Positions 57,792 through 64,000 of a stretch of DNA of 64,000 nucleotides are shown here, in pieces (within the stretch, counting starts at the first letter, position 1; the number at the start of each line of letters is the position of its first letter). Position numbers and translations under genes: made by a program. Below the pieces are notes generated by a model, which saw only the letters and a program-made list of their open reading frames with translations, was not told the origin of the DNA and ran no database searches. The stretch is from UBA5216 sp043743335 (GTDB taxonomy: Bacteria; Pseudomonadota; Gammaproteobacteria; Burkholderiales; SG8-41): positions 1-64,000 of the forward strand of contig JAYTWR010000112.1 in the NCBI GenBank assembly GCA_043743335.1. Reading direction: 5' to 3'.

Positions 57792-59288
57792 CTACGCCAC
57801 CGCTACCCGATTGCGTCCCTCGGCCTTGGCTTGGTAAAGCGCCTTGTCGGCGGACTGGAAAAAAGCCGTGGTGTCGGGGATGTCGGTGGCGGCGGCGCTG
57901 ACGACGCCAAAGCTTGCGGTGACTTGGTGCGGCGTGCTGCTACCCGCGGTAAAGGGGGCTTGCGCGATGGCGATGCGCAAGCGCTCGGCAAAGGCAACGG
58001 CATCGTCGCGACTGCAGTGGATGAGTAGTGCAATGAATTCTTCGCCGCCGTAGCGTGCGAGCGTGTCGGTGGCGCGAAACTCGCGTTGGGCTATGGCAGC
58101 GATTTGCGTCAGAACGTCATCGCCTGCGGCGTGGCCGTGGTGGTCATTAATCAATTTGAAATGATCAATGTCGAACACGATCAACGCCACTGCCCAACGA
58201 TTGCGTTGGGCCAGCGCCAGTTGCTGCGTGATGCGCTCACCGAAAGCGCGGCGGTTGAGTAGATTGGTCAGGTAGTCTACGGTAGACGTATGTTGTAGCT
58301 GTTCAATCAGGCGGTCGCGCTCGCCTTCGAGCTTCTGCTTGTCCACGCTGGTCTGCTTTAGCTTGGCGACGGCGTTTTGCATGTCGCCGATTTCGTCGCT
58401 GCGTGTCGAAGCGTGCAGCGGCGTGTCGAGCTTGCCTTCGGCGATGGCCACCACCGCATGCGTGTTGTCGAGCAGCGGCTTTAACACACGCCAGCGTATC
58501 AATAAAAACACCGTAATTTCAATCAGTAGCACCAGCAGCCCGATGGCAGAGTTAATGGCCAAATCACGTCTGGCTTGTGCATAGCGGTCGTTGGCACCGC
58601 CGCGCGCGACCTCGAACATGGTGTCGCGCAGTGTAACGATAGACGCCATTTCGGGTACGTAACGAGCAACAAACGTGGTGAGATCGACACCGTAGTCGTT
58701 GCCGTTCAAACCCGCCGTCATGAGTTGGCCGATGAACGGCAGCCCGACGGCAAAATAGCGCGATTTCATTTCAAGAATTGCGGCGGTCACACGGGAATCG
58801 GCCGCATTGGCGCGCGCCTGTACCTCGATCAGGTGGCGCAGTTGGTCGATGCGGCCGATCAGCACCGGGATGTCACGCCATTCTTCCGGCCCCAGCGCCC
58901 GCGGCGCGCCTATCGGTGCGGCGAATTGCGAGCCGAGCCGCCCCGCGTTCTCTCGCAACTCCGCGGCTAGTCGCGCACCCACTAGGGGTTGCGATAAATC
59001 AGGATAGACACGCTCCGCATCGGCAGACAGGATGGTGACTGATTCGAGTGCCGTATCAATCACCGCGAACATTTGCTCGATGGTCGCGCGAATCAGGTGA
59101 TTGGCACCCGAGCTGCGCTCGGCCTGCGGCAGCGCCGACACGCGCTCGACGTCCTGCCGCGCGCGCTTCAGTTGCGCTTGCGCGTTGTTCAGCTGCGCCG
59201 TTGCTGAGCGGTGTTCGACGTTGGCGGAATTCGCCAGTAGTTGCAGCGCTGCGTTAAATGCGTCGTCCGTGGTCTGCCGGGCTTTCAT
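57792..59288 (-). CDS. GGDEF diguanylate cyclase, probably N-terminally truncated
   Basis: The 498-residue frame has a helical sensor region, one membrane helix (SAIGLLVLLIEITVFLLIRW in part, about residues 245-270), a HAMP-like linker, and a GGDEF domain with DYLTNLLNRRAFGERI, DIDHFKLINDHHGHAAGDDV and the active site ARYGGEEFIAL. It would make cyclic di-GMP. The upstream DNA (59289-59543) still encodes the missing first membrane helix and periplasmic start, but interrupted by a stop and a frame change, so the gene is decayed and only an anchored fragment can be made. Confidence 0.82.
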   Translation of the reverse strand: MKARQTTDDAFNAALQLLANSANVEHRSATAQLNNAQAQLKRARQDVERVSALPQAERSSGANHLIRATIEQMFAVIDTALESVTILSADAERVYPDLSQPLVGARLAAELRENAGRLGSQFAAPIGAPRALGPEEWRDIPVLIGRIDQLRHLIEVQARANAADSRVTAAILEMKSRYFAVGLPFIGQLMTAGLNGNDYGVDLTTFVARYVPEMASIVTLRDTMFEVARGGANDRYAQARRDLAINSAIGLLVLLIEITVFLLIRWRVLKPLLDNTHAVVAIAEGKLDTPLHASTRSDEIGDMQNAVAKLKQTSVDKQKLEGERDRLIEQLQHTSTVDYLTNLLNRRAFGERITQQLALAQRNRWAVALIVFDIDHFKLINDHHGHAAGDDVLTQIAAIAQREFRATDTLARYGGEEFIALLIHCSRDDAVAFAERLRIAIAQAPFTAGSSTPHQVTASFGVVSAAATDIPDTTAFFQSADKALYQAKAEGRNRVAVA

Positions 59289-59543
59289 AAGCCGGGCGCG
59301 CTTGGCGGGGTCGGGTTAGTTGGCGTCGCCGAGAACGGCGATGGTCGGCCCACGTTCGAATGAAGCCTTTTCGGCAACAATCATCGCGCGGTAAGCGATT
59401 TCCATGGCCTGCACGCCGCGTTGACCGTGCGCCATTCCTGCATGACAGAACGCACCAGCATGATCGTTACCAGCGTCAACACAAGGCCGGTGGTGAGCAT
59501 GAAGAGTTTGGTCAGGCGCAAGGGCAGTATCGCTGTCGTGTCT
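59289..59543 (-). pseudogene. Decayed 5' part of the diguanylate cyclase gene
   Basis: One frame reads LRLTKLFMLTTGLVLTLVTI then MLVRSVMQEWRTVNA, a typical first membrane helix. A second frame continues RGVQAMEIAYRAMIVAEKAS and FERGPTIAVLGDAN, then a TAA stop at 59316-59318, and is in frame with the intact downstream ORF. A single-base frame change near 59420 and one stop codon therefore separate two parts of one original gene. Confidence 0.75.
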
Positions 59544-59554
59544 GGAAGAAAAGA

Positions 59555-59580
59555 AAAAATCCCGGATACCCGGGATTTTT
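59555..59580 (-). terminator. Rho-independent terminator, bidirectional
   Basis: A perfect 11-bp stem AAAAATCCCGG / CCGGGATTTTT with an ATAC loop can serve the ferredoxin oxidoreductase operon that ends at 59606. Confidence 0.88.
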
Positions 59581-59601
59581 GTTTAAAATCAATTACTTAT
59601 G
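59580..59601 (+). repeat. IHF-like dispersed motif, copy 13
   Basis: AATCAA-TTAC-TTA matches the IHF consensus exactly. It sits between the terminator and the stop codon of the beta subunit gene. Confidence 0.75.
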
Positions 59602-59605
59602 AATA

Positions 59606-60661
59606 TCACCGCAAGCTGGCATTGATGCGTTCCAGCGCGCTGGAGCCGGGACACAGCTCTTTTGCCGTGAGTTGATTGAGCGGTGTCGCCACCGTATTCA
59701 AGTGCTCGTGCATATCCACCGCGGTGGGGTCAAGATACAACAGGCCGGTTACCACTTCGCCGCGCGCCGCGTGTTCCTGCACGTAGTTCATGGCCTTGAT
59801 GCGGTTGGTTGGATCGTGGTCTTCAGATAACTTGCGCAGCCGCATCACGCTGCCATCGTGTTGCGTGACGTTGATGACTTCGCCCGGCGCGTAGTCCGCG
59901 GTGATTTCCTCGCGGCCTTCAATGAAGTCGAGGCGGTTTACCGCTTCGTTATGCTGGCGCACGTATTCGTAACTCTTCGTAGAGCCGGCGTGATTGTTAA
60001 ATGCCACACACGGCGACACCACGTCGATAAACGCTGCGCCCTTGTGTTCGATGGCACCTTTGATCAGCGGCACCAGTTGTTTTTTGTCGCCGGAAAAGCT
60101 GCGGCCGACGTAGGTTGCGCCGAGCAACAGCGCCATACCGATCATGTCCAGCGGCTCGTCGGAGTTAACGATGCCGCGCTTGGATTTGGAGCCTTTATCG
60201 GCGGTGGCGGAGAACTGGCCCTTGGTCAGGCCATACACGCCGTTGTTTTCAACGATGTAGACCATATTGATGCCGCGGCGCATGGCGTGCGCGAACTGGC
60301 CGATGCCGATGGAAGCAGAATCACCGTCGCCGGAAACGCCCATGTAAATCAGGTCGCGGTTAGCGAGATTCGCGCCGGTTAGCACCGACGGCATGCGCCC
60401 GTGCACACTGTTAAAGCCGTGCGAATTGCCGAGAAAATAATCCGGCGTTTTCGACGAGCAGCCGATGCCCGAGAGTTTGGCCACGCGATGTGGCTGGATA
60501 TCCATTTCCCAGCAGGCCTGCACGATGGCGGCGCTGATGGAATCGTGCCCGCAGCCGGCGCACAGCGTGGAGATTTTGCCTTCGTAATCGCGGCGCGTGT
60601 AGCCGACCGCGTTTTTGGTCAGCGCGGGGTGGTGCAGTTTGGGTTTGGCGATGTAGGTCAT
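59606..60661 (-). CDS. korB: 2-oxoacid:ferredoxin oxidoreductase, beta (TPP) subunit
   Basis: This 351-residue protein has the thiamine diphosphate features CAGCGHDSISAAI, GIGCSSKTPDYFLG, the metal motif GDGDSASIGIGQFAHAMRRG (in pieces) and VENNGVYGLTKGQFSAT. It pairs with the alpha-gamma subunit to decarboxylate 2-oxoglutarate or a similar acid and reduce ferredoxin. The gene is 99 bp downstream of korA, with a small GGATCGAGGATC-type repeat in between. Exact substrate is inference. Confidence 0.93.
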   Translation of the reverse strand: MTYIAKPKLHHPALTKNAVGYTRRDYEGKISTLCAGCGHDSISAAIVQACWEMDIQPHRVAKLSGIGCSSKTPDYFLGNSHGFNSVHGRMPSVLTGANLANRDLIYMGVSGDGDSASIGIGQFAHAMRRGINMVYIVENNGVYGLTKGQFSATADKGSKSKRGIVNSDEPLDMIGMALLLGATYVGRSFSGDKKQLVPLIKGAIEHKGAAFIDVVSPCVAFNNHAGSTKSYEYVRQHNEAVNRLDFIEGREEITADYAPGEVINVTQHDGSVMRLRKLSEDHDPTNRIKAMNYVQEHAARGEVVTGLLYLDPTAVDMHEHLNTVATPLNQLTAKELCPGSSALERINASLR

Positions 60662-60760
60662 GAGTTCCTTATTGAGGATCGAGGATCGCGGATCGCAGCT
60701 TGAGCAAGCGCACTGGCGCGGGGTTACTCAATCCGTGATCCTTAGTCCTTAATCCTGCTA

Positions 60761-62611
60761 TCAAGAGGCTGCTTTTTTAATCGGCACAACCGTGTGCGCG
60801 GCGATGTGCTTGGAAATGTGATCGGCGATGAAGCGAGCGGTAATCGGTGTGCCGTCATAGTGCAGCACTTCAATCAGCCGCTTGGGATCGATCTGGCCTT
60901 CGTTCACCAGCATCGACTTCAACTGGGCATCGCGGTTTTGCTCAATCACGAACACGCCGGGATGCGCGGCGATGAACTCATTGACTTCATCGGCAAACGG
61001 AAATGCGCGCACACGCAGCGCGTCTACGTGTACGCCTTGTTCAGCGAGGGAATCCAGCGCCTCTTGCATGGCAGGGCTGGTTGAGCCGTAGTAAATCGCG
61101 CCATATCGTACAAATTCGCGTGCGGCTTCTTTGGCGGTGCGCTGCACTGGTTGCGGCACCAGCTTTTTCGCGGTTTCAAATTTGCGCAAAAGCCGCGTGA
61201 CGTTCTCAATGTAATCGGGGCCCGTTTCGCTGTAACGCGCGTATTTGTCTTTGGTGGTGCCGCGCGTGAAGTATGCGCCGTGCTCCGGGTGCGTGCCGGG
61301 GTAGGTGCGATACGGAATGCCGTCGCCGTCTACGTCGTTATAACGACCGAAATCCGCGCCGCCTTCGAGCATGTCGTACGTCATGACCTTGCCGCGGTCG
61401 TAGGCTTGGCTTTCGTCCCATTTCATCGGGCGGCACAGGCGCGTGTTCATGCCGATATCGAGATCGGTCATCACGAACACCGGCGTTTGCAGCCGCTCGG
61501 CGAGATCGAGCGCCTGCGCAGTCATTTCAAAACACTCGGTCGGGTCTTCGGGGAACAGCAACACGTGCTTGGTATCGCCGTGCGAGGCATAAGCGCAGGA
61601 GAGCACGTCTGACTGTTGCGTGCGCGTGGGCATGCCGGTGGACGGGCCGCCGCGCTGCACGTCGATCAGCACCACGGGAATTTCTGCGAAGTACGCGAGA
61701 CCAATAAATTCAGTCATCAGCGAAATGCCGGGGCCGGAGGTGGCGGTAAACGAACGCGCGCCGTTCCAGCCTGCGCCGATGGCAATGCCGACAGACGCAA
61801 GTTCATCTTCGCCCTGAATAATGGCGTAACGCGCTTTGCCGGATTCCGGCTCTTTGCGCATTTTTTGGCAATAGCCGATGAAGGCTTCGGCCAGTGACGA
61901 CGACGGCGTGATGGGGTACCACGCGCACACCGATGCGCCGCCGTACACCGCACCCAGTGCCGCAGCGCTGTTGCCGTCCATGAAAATCTTGTCACCGACG
62001 TTGTTAGCACGCTTGACGCGGATGCCGAGCGGGCACGACAGATGTTGCAGCGCGTAGTCGCGGCCGAGTTTCAGTGCCTTGAAGTTCGATTGCAGCAACG
62101 CCTCTTTGCCTTTGTATTGCTCGGTGAAGAGTTTTTCAATGGCAGCAGGATCAATGTCCAGCAGGGCTGACAAGGCGCCGACGTAAATAATGTTCTTGAA
62201 CAACTGGCGCTGGCGCGGATCGGAGTAGGTGGCGTTGCAAATCTCGGTGAGCGGGATGCCGATGATATTGATGTCGTCGCGGAACTTCGATTTTGGCATC
62301 GGCTTGGAGCTGTCGTAAAACAAATAGCCGCCAGCGTCGATTTCTTTAATGTCTCTGTCCCACGTTTGCGGGTTCATGGCGACCATCATGTCCACGCCGC
62401 CGCGGCGGCCCTGGTATCCGGCCTCGTTGATGCGCACTTCGTACCACGTGGGCAAGCCCTGAATGTTCGACGGGAAAATATTGCGCGGCGCGACCGGCAC
62501 GCCCATGCGCAAAATCGAGCGCGCGAACAACTCGTTCGCCGACGCCGAGCCGGAGCCGTTGACGTTAGCGAATTTAACGACGAAGTCGTTGACTGCGGTG
62601 ATTTGTTTCAT
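60761..62611 (-). CDS. korA: 2-oxoacid:ferredoxin oxidoreductase, fused gamma-alpha subunit
   Basis: This 616-residue protein has a gamma domain (about residues 1-190: VNGSGSASANELFARSILRM in pieces, YQGRRGGVDMMVAMNPQTWD) fused to the alpha domain (about 200-616: GNSAAALGAVYGGASVCAWY, TPSSSLAEAFI, GEDELASVGIAIGAGWNGAR, TSGPGISLMTEFIGLAYFAE and PVVLIDVQRGGPSTGMPTRTQQ). No iron-sulfur cluster is visible in it, so electrons pass through the partner. The IHF-like motif touches its start codon. Confidence 0.94.
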   Translation of the reverse strand: MKQITAVNDFVVKFANVNGSGSASANELFARSILRMGVPVAPRNIFPSNIQGLPTWYEVRINEAGYQGRRGGVDMMVAMNPQTWDRDIKEIDAGGYLFYDSSKPMPKSKFRDDINIIGIPLTEICNATYSDPRQRQLFKNIIYVGALSALLDIDPAAIEKLFTEQYKGKEALLQSNFKALKLGRDYALQHLSCPLGIRVKRANNVGDKIFMDGNSAAALGAVYGGASVCAWYPITPSSSLAEAFIGYCQKMRKEPESGKARYAIIQGEDELASVGIAIGAGWNGARSFTATSGPGISLMTEFIGLAYFAEIPVVLIDVQRGGPSTGMPTRTQQSDVLSCAYASHGDTKHVLLFPEDPTECFEMTAQALDLAERLQTPVFVMTDLDIGMNTRLCRPMKWDESQAYDRGKVMTYDMLEGGADFGRYNDVDGDGIPYRTYPGTHPEHGAYFTRGTTKDKYARYSETGPDYIENVTRLLRKFETAKKLVPQPVQRTAKEAAREFVRYGAIYYGSTSPAMQEALDSLAEQGVHVDALRVRAFPFADEVNEFIAAHPGVFVIEQNRDAQLKSMLVNEGQIDPKRLIEVLHYDGTPITARFIADHISKHIAAHTVVPIKKAAS

Positions 62612-62633
62612 GTAAGTAATTGATTTTATTGAG
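62611..62633 (-). repeat. IHF-like dispersed motif, copy 14 (at the korA start codon)
   Basis: On the minus strand AATCAA-TTAC-TTA matches the IHF consensus exactly. It fills the space directly before the korA ATG, leaving no obvious Shine-Dalgarno sequence. Confidence 0.78.
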
Positions 62634-62649
62634 TAATTTTGGCGCGTTT

Positions 62650-63999
62650 TTAGGCAGCCTCACGCTGCGACGATTGCTGCGACGATTGCTGCGGCGATTT
62701 CTTGTGACAAGCCGGGCCGGCATGCGTCATTTCGATCAGGTATTTCTGCATGTCCCACGCGCCCGTCGGGCAGCGCTCGGCACACAAGCCGCAGTGCAGG
62801 CACACGTCTTCATCCTTGGCCATGATACGGCCGGTCATCGGGAGCGTAGTCGAGATGTAGAGGTCTTGCGTCTTGGCATGCAGCGAGGGCGCGCTCAGTT
62901 CTTTGCGCAGATCAGCTTCGTCGGCGTTGGGCGTGAAGGTGATGCAGTCCATCGGGCAGATGTCCACACACGCATCGCACTCAATACACAGCTTTTCGCT
63001 GAACACGGTTTGCACGTCGCAATTCAGGCAGCGCTGCGCTTCGGCGAAACCGGATTTCGGATCAAAGCCGAGTTCGACTTCGACCTTGATGTCTTTTAGC
63101 GTGAGTTTTTTGTCTTTCCAGGGCACGCGGTTGCGCAGTTGCTCGGAGATATCGTTGTCGTAGCTCCACTCGTGGATACCCATCTTTTGCGAAATCAGAT
63201 TGGTCATCGGATCGGGGCGGTCGGCGATGTCCGAACCTTGACAGAATTTGTCGATGGACACGGCCGCATCATGCCCGTGCGCCACGGCCCAGATAATGTT
63301 CTTGGGGCCAAACGCCGCATCGCCGCCGAAGAACAGCGTCGGCACATTCGATTGCATGGTGACGGTGTCCACTTGCGGCATGCCCCACTTGTCCCACGCC
63401 AGCCCGATATCGCGCTCGATCCACGGGAAAGCATTTTCCTGCCCGATGGCCACCAGCACATCGTCACAGGCGTGGAAGTGTTCCGGTTCGCCGGTGGGCA
63501 CCAAGTTACGACGACCCTTGGCGTCGTACTCGGCCTTGACCATTTCAAAGGTCATGCCGACCAGCTTGCCGTTTTCGTGCTTGAATTCTTTGGGCACCAA
63601 AAAGTTAAGAATGGGAATGCCTTCTTCCACCGCGTCTTCTTTTTCCCATGGCGAGGCTTTCATTTCCTCGTAGCCCGAACGCACGATCACTTTGACATCT
63701 TCACCGCCCAAGCGCTTGCTGGAGCGGCAGCAATCCATGGCGGTGTTGCCGCCACCTAGCACAATCACCCGCTTGCCGATTTTGCTGATGTGCTGGAACG
63801 ACACGCTGTTCAGCCAATCAATGCCGATGTGGATGTTGGCAGCGGCTTCGGTGCGGCCGGGGATTTCCAGATCGCGCCCGCGCGGCGCACCGGTGCCGAC
63901 GAAAATGGCGTCGTAGCCTTCAGTCATGAGCGACTTCAGGCTGTCGATGCGATGGCCGCCTTTGTAATCGATATTGCCGATGTCGAGGATGTAGCTCAC
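62650..63999 (-). CDS. GltD-like FAD/NAD(P) oxidoreductase with two 4Fe-4S clusters; start outside window
   Basis: The 449 visible residues are the C-terminal part of a glutamate synthase small-subunit-like flavoprotein: YDAIFVGTGAPRGRDLEIPG, the second dinucleotide fold GKRVIVLGGGNTAMDCCR, FFGGDAAFGPKNIIWAVAHG, and then ferredoxin clusters CIECDACVDICPMD and CLHCGLCAERCPTG. It ends in a serine/glutamine tail from a 12-bp repeat (SQQSSQ). It lies 38 bp before korA in one operon and probably exchanges electrons between the KorAB complex and NAD(P)H; the direction is unknown. Confidence 0.9.
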   Translation of the reverse strand: MSYILDIGNIDYKGGHRIDSLKSLMTEGYDAIFVGTGAPRGRDLEIPGRTEAAANIHIGIDWLNSVSFQHISKIGKRVIVLGGGNTAMDCCRSSKRLGGEDVKVIVRSGYEEMKASPWEKEDAVEEGIPILNFLVPKEFKHENGKLVGMTFEMVKAEYDAKGRRNLVPTGEPEHFHACDDVLVAIGQENAFPWIERDIGLAWDKWGMPQVDTVTMQSNVPTLFFGGDAAFGPKNIIWAVAHGHDAAVSIDKFCQGSDIADRPDPMTNLISQKMGIHEWSYDNDISEQLRNRVPWKDKKLTLKDIKVEVELGFDPKSGFAEAQRCLNCDVQTVFSEKLCIECDACVDICPMDCITFTPNADEADLRKELSAPSLHAKTQDLYISTTLPMTGRIMAKDEDVCLHCGLCAERCPTGAWDMQKYLIEMTHAGPACHKKSPQQSSQQSSQREAA

Positions 64000-64000
64000 T

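Noticed and set aside
1..64000. tRNA, rRNA, phage or intact insertion sequence genes
   Set aside because: None recognised: no cloverleaf with CCA-type ends, no ribosomal RNA conserved segments and no transposase or integrase motifs.

Overview
The window reads as a chromosomal segment of a GC-rich betaproteobacterium, probably Burkholderiales or a close relative. The reasons are the block rnb-tonB-aroE-mtgA, a System I cytochrome c maturation operon in the order ccmABCDEFGHI, several orphan Bug/TctC receptors without TctA or TctB, and many Tat-exported redox proteins. No rRNA, tRNA, CRISPR array, intact insertion sequence or phage gene was seen.

Layout. 1-8008: the 3' part of a giant RTX/cadherin-like adhesin and its HlyD-type adaptor; the ABC transporter is not in the window. 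8009-8622: wreckage of two genes, an XRE-type regulator and comM. 8623-15776: the complete ccm operon. 16029-23640: fumarylacetoacetase, a ferritin-like/VIT1 protein, methionine synthase MetH behind an S-adenosylhomocysteine (SAH) riboswitch and a 41-codon leader ORF, and a cytochrome P460-cupredoxin fusion. 23771-39850: accessory catabolic genes, including PhoX, ATP-grasp, CobW-like, DUF486, Mpl, amidohydrolase, TctC, ketopantoate-reductase-like, amidase, a Tat-exported alpha-hydroxy-acid oxidase with a haem motif, a TauD-type dioxygenase, an esterase, and a PQQ sugar dehydrogenase with a dihaem cytochrome. 39877-46322: a broken yqiA, a kelch protein, then rnb, tonB, aroE and mtgA. 46332-51506: TctC, enolase-superfamily enzyme, shortened TctC, an unknown membrane-anchored protein and a metallo-beta-lactamase-fold hydrolase. 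51621-57642: sulfur oxidation genes, soxXYZA on the plus strand and soxCD on the minus strand, split by a tctC, with a Tat-exported methyltransferase in front and no soxB. 57792-63999: a decayed diguanylate cyclase and a ferredoxin-linked 2-oxoacid oxidoreductase operon cut by the window end.

How the parts fit. At least six proteins carry CxxCH haem motifs (P460, the alpha-hydroxy-acid oxidase, the dihaem cytochrome, SoxX, SoxA, SoxD) and would depend on the ccm operon. Together they suggest a respiratory, sulfur-oxidising, organic-acid-using metabolism with much periplasmic redox chemistry.

The most striking structure is not a gene. A near-identical AT-rich motif, consensus GTAASTAWTTGATTTTA, occurs 14 times, once inside the RTX gene and otherwise at gene edges. 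Read on its other strand it contains the established IHF consensus WATCAANNNNTTR, exactly in 12 of 14 copies, and it is conserved beyond that consensus. In two genes the motif is itself the first codons of the signal peptide. The window is also rich in short tandem repeats (6-21 bp units), small inverted-repeat elements and partly deleted genes, which points to active local rearrangement.
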